Made by a program: the position numbers and the translations under genes
The notes under the pieces: generated by a model
What the model was told of the DNA's origin: nothing
The model's database searches: none
Seen by the model: the letters and a program-made list of their open reading frames with translations, nothing else
From: an uncultured Sutterella sp.
GTDB lineage: Bacteria; Pseudomonadota; Gammaproteobacteria; Burkholderiales; Burkholderiaceae_F
Length of the DNA: 26,431 nucleotides
NCBI GenBank assembly: GCA_937906995.1
Contig: CALESB010000054.1
Coordinates: 1 to 26,431 of the forward strand
Direction of reading: 5' to 3'
Shown here: positions 7,012-13,220 of the stretch, one piece after another
Position numbering within the stretch: the stretch's first letter is position 1
How the letters are laid out: every line of letters starts with the position of its first letter

Positions 7012-9060
7012 ATGTCCATTCATCAATCCGTGGAGATTCGCGTCGCGGTCAACGAAGACAATCCAGCTCTTGCTCGTGACGAAGCTTTATGCGTGAACTG
7101 CTCCATGTGCCGCCAAATCTGCGAAGACTATATTGGTGTGCACGGTCATTACGATCTTGCTAAAACTGGCGATAAAGCCATCTGTATCCATTGTGGGCAA
7201 TGCATCAATGTTTGCCCGACCGGTAGCCTTTTTAGCCCATTAGAATACCCAGAAGTTCAAAAAGCCATTGACGATCCAAACACCATTGTGGTGATGTCTA
7301 CCTCACCGGCCGTACGTGTGGCTATCGGTGAAGCCTTTGGATTACCTGCTGGCTCCTTTGAGCAAGGCAAAATGGTGGGATTGTTGCGCGCATTAGGTGC
7401 TGACTATGTTTTGGACACCAACTTTGCAGCTGACTTAACCATCATGGAAGAAGCCAGTGAATTAGTTGAGCGCCTTAAAGCAAACGATGGTTCACTGCCT
7501 CAATTCACAAGTTGCTGCCCTGCTTGGGTCAAGTACTGCGAGACTTTCCACCCAGAAATGCTCAAGCATATTTCCTCGGCAAAGAGCCCAATTGGTATGC
7601 AAGGTCCGACGGTGAAGACCTACTTTGCAAAGGAACAAGGCTTAGACGCTAAGAAAATCGTACACGTCGCCATTACCCCTTGCACAGCTAAGAAGTTTGA
7701 AATTCGTCGCGAAGAAATGTGCGCCTCTGGTAAATACTGGGGCGTTGAAGGCATGCGTGATACCGATCATGTTGTCACCACGCATGAATTAGCCTTATGG
7801 GCACAATCAAAGGGCATTAACTTTGAATCCATTGAACCCTCTGACTATGATCGTCTAATGGGTGAAGGCTCTGGTGCTGGTGTGATTTTTGGCAACACAG
7901 GTGGCGTGATGGAAGCTGCCTTGCGTACTGCTTATGAATTCTTGACTAATGAAAAAGCACCTGCTGTTCTTTTTGATTTAGAACCGGTGCGTGGTCTTCA
8001 TAACGTCAAAGAAGCGAGTGTCCAAATTGGTCAAACCACTGTTAATGTCGCAGTGATTTACGGTACAGCGGCTGCTGGCCAATTCATTGAGTCTTTAAAG
8101 ACCAATGGTAAACACTATCACATGGTTGAAGTAATGGCATGCCCTGGTGGCTGCATCAGTGGTGGCGGTCAACCAAAGCTAAACTGGGGACAAGAAGATC
8201 AAACACGTCAATTGCGTATTGATGCATTGTACAAACGCGATGAAAGTCTTCCAGAACAAAAGCGCACGAGTCATGAAAATGAACAGATTAAAGCGCTTTA
8301 TGAAAAATTCTATGGCAAACCTTTGTCGGAATTAGCAGAAAAATTATTACACACCCACTACACGGACCGTAGTGGAGATTTAGGAGAAGAGAAAATGAAG
8401 TACATCTGCAAGATCTGCGGTTATATTCACGAATGTGACGGTGAATTGCCCAAAGACATCATCTGCCCGCTCTGCAAGAAGGGTTATGAAGCCTTTGAAC
8501 CGGTTGTTGAAAAAACCGAAGGCAATGGCAAGTTAGCCGGTACAAAGACCGAAAAGAACTTGATGACCTGCTTTGCTGGCGAATCCCAAGCTCGTAACAA
8601 GTACACGTATTTTGCTGAAGTAGCAAAGCGTGAAGGCTATGAACAAATCGCTGCTATTTTCTTGCAAACGGCACGCAACGAACAAGAACATGCTCGTTTG
8701 TGGTGCGAAGCCTTAGGCTGGGTTGGCAACACGGCTGAAAACTTAAGCGCTGCTGCTGACGGTGAAAATTATGAATGGACCGACATGTACGACACGTTTG
8801 CTAAGGAAGCAGAAGAAGAAGGCTTTGCTGACTTGGCTGCTAAGTTCCGTGCAGTTGCCGCTATCGAAAAAGCTCACGAAGAACGCTATCGTAAGCTTTT
8901 GAAGAATGTTGAAATGCAACAAGTTTTTGCTAAGGCAGAACAAACGATGTGGGAATGCCGCATCTGCGGTCACCTCGTTATGGGCCCGAAGGCTCCTGAA
9001 GCCTGCCCTGTGTGTGGTTACGCTCAAAGCTACTTCGAAGTGCGCGCTGAAAACTACTAA
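7012..9060 (+). CDS. [FeFe] hydrogenase fused to rubredoxin-rubrerythrin
   Basis: This 682-residue protein joins two enzymes. Residues 27-68 are a two-[4Fe-4S] ferredoxin domain (Cys27/30/33/37 and Cys58/61/64/68). Residues of about 80-450 are an iron-only hydrogenase with all H-cluster motifs: TSCCPAW (Cys168, Cys169), TPCTAKKFE (Cys224; usually MPC) and EVMACPGGCISGGGQP (Cys377, Cys381). From Met462 comes a rubredoxin-like knuckle (Cys466/469 and a later CPLC), then a rubrerythrin diiron domain with E524, E557xxH560 and E619xxH622, and a C-terminal rubredoxin (Cys649/652/665/668). A plausible role is passing electrons from H2 to the diiron site to reduce peroxide, which is inference. Hydrogenases joined to rubrerythrin modules are, as I recall, known from Clostridia. 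No hydE, hydF or hydG maturase is in the window. Own promoter and terminator bound the gene. See the separate entry for an internal start at the joint. Confidence 0.92.
   Translation: MSIHQSVEIRVAVNEDNPALARDEALCVNCSMCRQICEDYIGVHGHYDLAKTGDKAICIHCGQCINVCPTGSLFSPLEYPEVQKAIDDPNTIVVMSTSPAVRVAIGEAFGLPAGSFEQGKMVGLLRALGADYVLDTNFAADLTIMEEASELVERLKANDGSLPQFTSCCPAWVKYCETFHPEMLKHISSAKSPIGMQGPTVKTYFAKEQGLDAKKIVHVAITPCTAKKFEIRREEMCASGKYWGVEGMRDTDHVVTTHELALWAQSKGINFESIEPSDYDRLMGEGSGAGVIFGNTGGVMEAALRTAYEFLTNEKAPAVLFDLEPVRGLHNVKEASVQIGQTTVNVAVIYGTAAAGQFIESLKTNGKHYHMVEVMACPGGCISGGGQPKLNWGQEDQTRQLRIDALYKRDESLPEQKRTSHENEQIKALYEKFYGKPLSELAEKLLHTHYTDRSGDLGEEKMKYICKICGYIHECDGELPKDIICPLCKKGYEAFEPVVEKTEGNGKLAGTKTEKNLMTCFAGESQARNKYTYFAEVAKREGYEQIAAIFLQTARNEQEHARLWCEALGWVGNTAENLSAAADGENYEWTDMYDTFAKEAEEEGFADLAAKFRAVAAIEKAHEERYRKLLKNVEMQQVFAKAEQTMWECRICGHLVMGPKAPEACPVCGYAQSYFEVRAENY
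8382..8397 (+). promoter_or_regulatory. internal ribosome-binding site and ATG at the hydrogenase/rubrerythrin joint
   Basis: AGGAG (8382-8386) lies 8 nt before the in-frame ATG at 8395 (Met462), exactly where the rubredoxin-rubrerythrin half begins. The hydrogenase half ends with a typical C-terminal LLHTHYTDRS just before it. This start could yield a separate 221-residue rubrerythrin, or it may be the relic of a former gene start that survived gene fusion. Confidence 0.6.
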
Positions 9061-9083
9061 TCCTCAGTAGCGACTTTGATAGC

Positions 9084-9125
9084 AAGGATGATTAAGACCA
9101 ACGTCTTAATCATCCTTATTTTTTT
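9084..9125 (+). terminator. Rho-independent terminator of the hydrogenase fusion gene
   Basis: A 15-bp perfect stem AAGGATGATTAAGAC/GTCTTAATCATCCTT with loop CAAC is followed by a T-rich tail. Confidence 0.9.
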
Positions 9126-9177
9126 ATTACCCTCTTTATTTTCCTTCGTTTTTGAGTAGAATAGACACTTCAAGTTC

Positions 9178-9251
9178 GCGGATGTAGCTCAATGGTAGAG
9201 CAGAGGCTTCCCAAGCCTATGACGGGGGTTCGATTCCCCTCATCCGCTCCA
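9178..9251 (+). tRNA. glyU: tRNA-Gly (anticodon CCC)
   Basis: A 74-nt cloverleaf has acceptor stem GCGGATG/CATCCGC, discriminator T and encoded CCA. The D-arm is GCTC/GAGC, the anticodon loop TTCCCAA has anticodon CCC at positions 34-36, and the T-arm GGGGG/TCCCC contains TTCGATT. The anticodon stem has one G-A mismatch at its outer pair. It is followed by its own terminator, and trmB, a tRNA methyltransferase gene, lies directly downstream. Confidence 0.96.
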
Positions 9252-9270
9252 CGCTCGACTTAATGTATCA

Positions 9271-9292
9271 ACGGACGCCAGTCCGTTTTTTT
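9271..9292 (+). terminator. terminator of tRNA-Gly, directly upstream of trmB
   Basis: ACGGAC/GTCCGT with loop GCCA is followed by seven Ts. It lies only 10 bp before the trmB start codon, and an upstream in-frame ATG at 9263 would have to translate through it, which argues for the later start. Confidence 0.85.
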
Positions 9293-9301
9293 CTTTACAC
9301 C

Positions 9302-10024
9302 ATGACCGAAAAGAAAATCCTCACTCCTGAAGAAATTGAAGTACTCAAGAAGCGCCATATTCGTAGCTTTACCTTGCGTCGCGGCCATATCAGCCAGGCC
9401 CAAAAGCGCTCCTTAGAAGAGTTAGTGCCTCGTTATGCGCTCAACTATGAAGAAAAAATCATTTCCCCCGAAAGCATTTTCGGTCGTAAGGCCCCATTAG
9501 TTTTAGAGATAGGTTGCGGTATGGGTGAAACCACTGCCGCCATTGCACAGGCTCACCCAGAAGTCGACTTCATTGGTTGTGAAGTCTTCTCCGCAGGCGT
9601 TGGTGCCTTGGCCATTCGTCTCGATGAAATGCAACTCTCCAATGTTCGCATTATTCAACACGATGCCGTTGAAGTAGTTAAGAACATGTTGGCCGAAGAG
9701 ATGTTAGATGGCATCCACATCTACTTCCCCGACCCTTGGCGCAAAGCTCGTCATCATAAGCGCCGCTTAGTGGCTCAACCCTTCATTCATGAATTAGTCA
9801 AGCACTTACGCATCGGCGGCTACATCCACTGTGCAACTGACTGGGAAAATTATGCTGAGCAAATGATTGAAGTACTAAGCGCAGAGCCTTTGTTAAAGAA
9901 CAAATACGAGGGCTTCTCTCCTGTTATGGCCAACCCGATCGCACAACGTCCCATGACCAAATTCCATGCTCGTGGTGAACGCCTCGGCCATGGCGTCTGG
10001 GATTTAGTCTTTGAGCGCATTTAA
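9302..10024 (+). CDS. trmB: tRNA (guanine-N7-)-methyltransferase
   Basis: TrmB makes m7G46 in the variable loop of tRNAs, using S-adenosylmethionine in the cytoplasm. From ATG 9302 the protein has 240 residues, normal for bacterial TrmB. The SAM-binding motif I is LEIGCGMGETT at about 68-78, and the family signature IHIYFPDPWRKARHHKRRL sits mid-protein. A longer frame from 9263 crosses the tRNA-Gly terminator and adds residues unlike the family, so it is not used. No Shine-Dalgarno sequence precedes 9302; expression may rely on read-through from the tRNA or on a nearly leaderless transcript. uppP follows after 23 bp, a likely operon. Confidence 0.94.
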   Translation: MTEKKILTPEEIEVLKKRHIRSFTLRRGHISQAQKRSLEELVPRYALNYEEKIISPESIFGRKAPLVLEIGCGMGETTAAIAQAHPEVDFIGCEVFSAGVGALAIRLDEMQLSNVRIIQHDAVEVVKNMLAEEMLDGIHIYFPDPWRKARHHKRRLVAQPFIHELVKHLRIGGYIHCATDWENYAEQMIEVLSAEPLLKNKYEGFSPVMANPIAQRPMTKFHARGERLGHGVWDLVFERI

Positions 10025-10047
10025 GAACTCAGTAAAGGAAGCTGAAG

Positions 10048-10899
10048 ATGGACCTTATTTACCAAGTTAAGGCCTTTATCCTCGGGATTGTGGAAGGTTT
10101 AACCGAATTTTTACCGGTTTCTTCCACCGGACACTTGATCATTGCAGGTGACTTGCTCAATTTCGATGGCCCTGAGGTCAATACCTTCAATATTGCGATT
10201 CAAGCAGGTGCCATTTTTGCCGTTTGTTGGTTTTATCGCCAACGTCTCTGGAGTGTAATAACTGGACTGTTTACACAGAAAAAAGAGCAACGCCTGGCCA
10301 TTAATTTAATTGTTGCTTTTCTTCCTGCGGCAATTTTAGGAGTTATCTTCGCTGACCTTATTGAAGAACTCTTATTTAATGCTATCTCAGTGGCTATCGC
10401 ATTGGTCGTTGGTGGGCTGATCATTTTCTGGGTGGAAAATTCCCACGCCAAACGTAACTATCAACCACGAGTAGCAACCATGGATGATATGACCATGAAA
10501 GATGCGTTTATGGTTGGTTGCATGCAATGCATTGCAATGATCCCAGGAACAAGCCGCTCGGGCGCTACCATCATTGGTGGGTTGGTTTTAGGTCTTTCTC
10601 GTAAAGCAGCAACTGAGTTTTCTTTCTTCTTGGCAATTCCCACCATTTTCGGCGCTACGGTCTACTCTTTGGCCAAGATGTTCTTGCGCGTATCTGAACA
10701 GCAAAGCTTTATATGGACCTCAAATATGACGGTTGGTTTCATTATCGGCTTTGTAGTTTCATTCATCAGCGCTTTAATTGTTGTTAAGTGGCTCTTACGA
10801 TATGTTTCGACCAACGACTTTAAGTCTTTTGGTTGGTATCGAATTATCTTCGGTATTTTTATTTTGTTCACCTACTACACTGGACTCGTTGCCTGGTAA
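10048..10899 (+). CDS. uppP: undecaprenyl-diphosphatase (BacA/UppP)
   Basis: UppP dephosphorylates undecaprenyl pyrophosphate so the lipid carrier of peptidoglycan synthesis can be reused, acting at the cytoplasmic membrane. Overproduction is associated with bacitracin resistance in E. coli. The 283-residue protein is very hydrophobic with about eight membrane segments. Both active-site motifs are present: EGLTEFLPVSSTGHL at residues 16-30, and PGTSRSGAT beginning at Pro166 with the catalytic Arg170. AAGGAAG precedes the ATG. It follows trmB closely and ends at a strong terminator. Confidence 0.96.
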   Translation: MDLIYQVKAFILGIVEGLTEFLPVSSTGHLIIAGDLLNFDGPEVNTFNIAIQAGAIFAVCWFYRQRLWSVITGLFTQKKEQRLAINLIVAFLPAAILGVIFADLIEELLFNAISVAIALVVGGLIIFWVENSHAKRNYQPRVATMDDMTMKDAFMVGCMQCIAMIPGTSRSGATIIGGLVLGLSRKAATEFSFFLAIPTIFGATVYSLAKMFLRVSEQQSFIWTSNMTVGFIIGFVVSFISALIVVKWLLRYVSTNDFKSFGWYRIIFGIFILFTYYTGLVAW

Positions 10900-10933
10900 A
10901 GAGCTAACGATAACAATTTCACTAATCATTGAT

Positions 10934-10968
10934 AAAAGGCAACCTTGAAGTTTTTTCGGTTGCCTTTT
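10934..10968 (+). terminator. terminator of the trmB-uppP operon
   Basis: AAAAGGCAACC (10934-10944) pairs perfectly with GGTTGCCTTTT (10958-10968) around a 13-nt loop. Confidence 0.8.
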
Positions 10969-10992
10969 GCACTTTTTTACCATCCTATTAAT

Positions 10993-11020
10993 TGTATTTT
11001 TAAACAAATTGGGTCAAAAT
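10993..11020 (+). promoter_or_regulatory. putative promoter of 6S RNA
   Basis: TTGTAT (10993-10998) and CAAAAT (11015-11020) are spaced by 16 bp. This places transcription start about 7-8 nt later, at the base of the 6S closing stem. Confidence 0.4.
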
Positions 11021-11027
11021 TAGTCTT

Positions 11028-11201
11028 GTCCTCATAAGCGATAGGTTGCTTTAAGATTCCTTGTTCCAATGCTTAAAAAACTTAGGTTGCTGGACTTGAG
11101 GCCGGTGGTGCGGAGGCACGTGATGCTTCCCCGAAACCCGCTTCAGAGGCGACCGCTCTTGATTCTTCGGACTCAGGATGCAAGGCAGCCCTTATGGGGA
11201 C
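11028..11201 (+). ncRNA. ssrS: 6S RNA (ssrS), regulator of sigma70 RNA polymerase
   Basis: The ends fold into a long closing helix: GTCCTCATAAG (11028-11038) pairs with CTTATGGGGAC (11191-11201) over 11 bp with one G-U. Then GGTTGCTT (11044-11051) pairs with AAGGCAGCC (11182-11190) with one bulge. The 174-nt length, the open middle and further nested pairings match the rod with a central bubble of 6S RNA, which mimics an open promoter and sequesters the housekeeping RNA polymerase in stationary phase. The following EVE-domain gene starts 28 nt later; I recall this neighbourhood in other Burkholderiales. I have not run a covariance model, and the exact 5' end is uncertain by several nucleotides. 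Confidence 0.8.
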
Positions 11202-11229
11202 ATTCTTTTCTCTTCTAATTTAGTCCCCC

Positions 11230-11700
11230 ATGTCCTCAAAATATTGGCTCATGAAATCGGAGCCCAATGAATGCTCCGTTCAAAGTGTTCTTCAAATGCC
11301 GCAACATCGCGTGCCTTGGTTTGGTATACGCAATTATCAAGCTAGAAATTTCATGCGTGATGATATGGCCATTGGCGATAAAGTCTTCTTCTATCACTCC
11401 TCGTGTAAAGAACCTGGAATCGTGGGTCTGGCCCATGTTGCAACCAAAGCTTTACCTGATGAAACTCAATTTGATCCAACAAGCGAGTACTTTGATCCCA
11501 AATCAACACGCGAAAAACCACGTTGGGTATGTGTTGATATCGAAGTTGACCAAGAGATTCCTTTAATTGGGATTAATGAGTTACGCCAACACGATGCCCT
11601 TAGTGATATGAAAGTTCTTCAAAAAGGTAACCGTCTATCTATCACACCGGTAACCGAAGAGGAGTATAACTACATCATTAAATATCTACTGAAGGCTTAA
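11230..11700 (+). CDS. EVE-domain protein
   Basis: This is a 156-residue single-domain protein of the EVE (PUA-like, thymocyte nuclear protein 1) family. The typical opening is YWLMKSEP (residues 5-12), then VPWFGIRNYQARNFMRDDM, GDKVFFYHSSCKEPGIVG and a C-terminal RLSITPVTEEEYNYI segment. EVE domains bind modified bases in nucleic acids; the cellular role of this small bacterial form is not settled. No Shine-Dalgarno is visible before the ATG, only CCCCC, so translation may depend on leader structure or on transcripts reading through 6S RNA. The exporter gene follows after 5 bp, with its ribosome-binding site inside the end of this gene. Confidence 0.9.
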   Translation: MSSKYWLMKSEPNECSVQSVLQMPQHRVPWFGIRNYQARNFMRDDMAIGDKVFFYHSSCKEPGIVGLAHVATKALPDETQFDPTSEYFDPKSTREKPRWVCVDIEVDQEIPLIGINELRQHDALSDMKVLQKGNRLSITPVTEEEYNYIIKYLLKA

Positions 11701-11705
11701 CTCAA

Positions 11706-12515
11706 ATGGATATCGATACCCTCATTATGTTAGCTGCTTTAGGTGCATGTACAGGCTTTCTTGCTGGCTTACTAGGCATCGGCGGTGGCATGGTTTTAAC
11801 GCCATTCTTGACGATGATCTTAGCCGGCAATGTAGTACCTAATGAGGTAGGCGTTCACGTTGCTATCGCTACCAGTCTGGCTACGATCGTTTTTACATCT
11901 GCCTCCAGTGTTCGAGCCCATAATGCTCGTGGTGCCGTTCTTTGGAATATTGTCCTAGCCGGCGCACCTGGCATTTTATTGGGTGCTTTGCTCGGAGCTC
12001 AAATTTCTGGAATGCTATCAAATTGGGCCATTTCTTTACTCTTTGGCTGCTTTGTGATGTTTTCCGCTTTAAGAATGTTCTTTGGTAAGAAAGGTAAAGC
12101 TACTCGCGAATTACCAGGAAAGGTTGGTATTGTCTTGGGTGGGGGTATCGTCGGCTCCGTGTCTTCTTTGGTTGGTGCTGGTGGGGGCTTTATCTCAGTT
12201 CCATTGATGACAGCCTGCAACGTACCAATTCATAAAGCCGTTGGCACATCAGCGGCTTTAGGCTTCCCTATTGCCTTTGCTGGAAGTATTGGTTACATCA
12301 TTAGCGGTTGGAATGTCCCTGGTATGCCAGAATACTCTTTGGGTTTTTTGTATTTGCCAGCACTGTTTTCTGTTGCGGCTTTTAGCGTACTTACAGCTCC
12401 TTTAGGTGCCAAACTCGCTCACAGCATGGACACAAAACCCTTAAAACGAATTTTTGCTAGCTTGCTCTTTGTTTTATCAGCTTACATGCTGCTACGAGCG
12501 CTAACGGCTCTTTAA
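11706..12515 (+). CDS. TauE/SafE-family sulfite/anion exporter
   Basis: This 269-residue integral membrane protein has about eight membrane segments in two related halves. Each half opens with a glycine-rich re-entrant motif: FLAGLLGIGGGMVLTPF near residue 20 and SSLVGAGGGFISVPLMT near 150. That internal duplication is the signature of the TauE/SafE (DUF81) family, whose members move sulfite, sulfoacetate or other small organosulfur anions. The substrate cannot be told from sequence. GAAGG about 13 nt upstream, within the end of the EVE gene, serves as ribosome-binding site, so the two genes are probably translated from one message. No terminator was found directly after it. Confidence 0.9.
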   Translation: MDIDTLIMLAALGACTGFLAGLLGIGGGMVLTPFLTMILAGNVVPNEVGVHVAIATSLATIVFTSASSVRAHNARGAVLWNIVLAGAPGILLGALLGAQISGMLSNWAISLLFGCFVMFSALRMFFGKKGKATRELPGKVGIVLGGGIVGSVSSLVGAGGGFISVPLMTACNVPIHKAVGTSAALGFPIAFAGSIGYIISGWNVPGMPEYSLGFLYLPALFSVAAFSVLTAPLGAKLAHSMDTKPLKRIFASLLFVLSAYMLLRALTAL

Positions 12516-12604
12516 GGCTTCGTGCTCAAAAATAGCTATCTTATTGAATTTATTTATATTTATAAAAAAGTCATTAAAAATAAATAAAAAATTAACAAAA
12601 ATAC

Positions 12605-12633
12605 TTGCAATCTCTAAAAAAGATGTGCATAAT
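12605..12633 (+). promoter_or_regulatory. promoter of tRNA-Thr
   Basis: TTGCAA (12605-12610) and CATAAT (12628-12633) are spaced by 17 bp. A GC-rich discriminator-like stretch follows shortly downstream, about 40 nt before the tRNA. The stretch from 12516 to this promoter is very AT-rich and holds no gene I can see. Confidence 0.55.
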
Positions 12634-12675
12634 TTCAATTCTCCGCAGCGCACTGCTCGGAAGTGAAAATGGAAA

Positions 12676-12751
12676 GCCGGTTTAGCTCAGTTGGTAGAGC
12701 AGCTCATTCGTAATGAGAAGGTCGGGAGTTCAAGTCTTCTAACCGGCACCA
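12676..12751 (+). tRNA. thrW: tRNA-Thr (anticodon CGT)
   Basis: A 76-nt cloverleaf has acceptor GCCGGTT/AACCGGC and encoded CCA. The D-arm is GCTC/GAGC, the anticodon loop TTCGTAA gives anticodon CGT, and the T-loop is TTCAAGT in place of the usual TTCRANY. The T-stem carries two G-U pairs. It matches E. coli tRNA-Thr(CGT) closely in the anticodon arm. Confidence 0.95.
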
Positions 12752-12760
12752 TACTTAAGA

Positions 12761-12785
12761 ACTCGTTCAAATGAACGAGTTTTTT
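12761..12785 (+). terminator. terminator of tRNA-Thr
   Basis: ACTCGTTCA/TGAACGAGT with a 2-nt centre is followed by six Ts, 9 nt after the tRNA. Confidence 0.85.
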
Positions 12786-12806
12786 GTTATCTACCCTCGC
12801 AATCTC

Positions 12807-12821
12807 ATCACGATTCGTGAT
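12807..12821. promoter_or_regulatory. operator-like palindrome upstream of the metNI region
   Basis: ATCACGA-T-TCGTGAT is a perfect 7-bp inverted repeat with a 1-nt centre. It sits between the tRNA-Thr terminator and the mobile element, about 400 bp before metN. It could be a repressor site for metNI that the insertion has moved away from the gene; the regulator is unknown. Confidence 0.35.
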
Positions 12822-12860
12822 ACTCTCTTACCTTTCCTCCTTAATCAATCAAAAATACAC

Positions 12861-13150
12861 GTCAATAACCCCCGGCTAAAGACGGAGGCTTGAAAAAGCC
12901 TTGATTGACTAGCCTGGGTGATCCTTTTTCGGAAGGTGAACTACGTTGGATTGGAATGTATAGGCACCGTGGGATGTTCATCCTAGTTCCACGCTCTGCG
13001 GTCTGTGATTAAAAGCTCTGAGAGGTAGGGGCAGTGTTGCAGACAAGAAACCCATACCAACATTGGCGAAGGATGCTAACCGGTCTAAGACCGTGTAAGC
13101 GGAACCTGTGGGTATCCGCAAACCCCTTCTCCCAAAGAGAAGAATTTTTT
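12861..13150 (+). ncRNA. structured RNA resembling a HEARO / IscB omega RNA
   Basis: The 5' end folds as a junction: GTCAAT (12861-12866) pairs with ATTGAC (12904-12909), enclosing a CCCCCGGC/GACGGAGG hairpin with loop TAAA and an AGGCTT/AAGCCT hairpin with loop GAAA. Downstream, CGTGG (12968-12972) pairs with CCACG (12989-12993), and CGGTCT/AGACCG forms a stem at 13081-13093. CTTCTC/GAGAAG followed by six Ts (13126-13150) looks like a terminator. Comparison with the right-edge copy shows a C-G to T-A exchange at paired positions 13 and 24. In IscB systems the guide is the host sequence just 5' of the element, which here would be about 12845-12860. The assignment is by resemblance. Confidence 0.55.
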
Positions 13151-13169
13151 ACCGAATTAAGAAAGGAGA

Positions 13170-13208
13170 GCGGTGCTTCCTCCACTGTCTGAAGACAGAG
13201 GTTTCCGC
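13170..13208 (+). repeat. right-end hairpin of the element, between a Shine-Dalgarno and the metN start
   Basis: GCGG (13170-13173) pairs with CCGC (13205-13208), and inside it CTGTCT pairs with AGACAG around a GA loop, with CC/GG further out. This is the layout of IS200/IS605 right ends. AAGGAG (13163-13168) lies just before it and the metN ATG 12 nt after it, so folding would shorten the effective Shine-Dalgarno spacing to about 13 nt. Confidence 0.6.
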
Positions 13209-13220
13209 GCCTAATTTTCT

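Larger units (their letters stand above)
12861..13220 (+). mobile_element. ORF-less IS200/IS605-like element with omega-RNA-like core
   Basis: The 360-bp segment starts with a structured left end and ends with a right-end hairpin of the kind seen in IS200/IS605 elements. It contains no transposase, iscB or tnpB frame. The first 52 nt recur at 26380-26431 with 47 identities, while the flanking sequences differ, which marks 12861 as the true left boundary. The right boundary is estimated; it may coincide with the metN start, because the next four bases are ATGA, and HEARO (IscB-associated) elements are reported, as I recall, to integrate next to ATGA or GTGA. The best explanation is a non-autonomous or decayed IscB-family element mobilised in trans. 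A regulatory leader of metN is the main alternative, but the second copy after yebC argues against that. Confidence 0.68.

Noticed and set aside
8743..9027. 94-residue minus-strand frame opposite the rubrerythrin domain
   Set aside because: It is a shadow of a well-supported coding region with conserved metal-binding motifs on the plus strand.
12861..13150. A methionine or SAM riboswitch upstream of metN
   Set aside because: The position is suggestive, but the same sequence begins again after yebC with unrelated flanks, and the segment ends in an IS-type hairpin; no SAM riboswitch core was recognised.
12861..13220. TnpB-type omega RNA
   Set aside because: In TnpB elements the RNA is at the right end, with the guide taken from 3' flanking sequence. 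Here the repeated structured part starts at the left end, which fits IscB/HEARO better.
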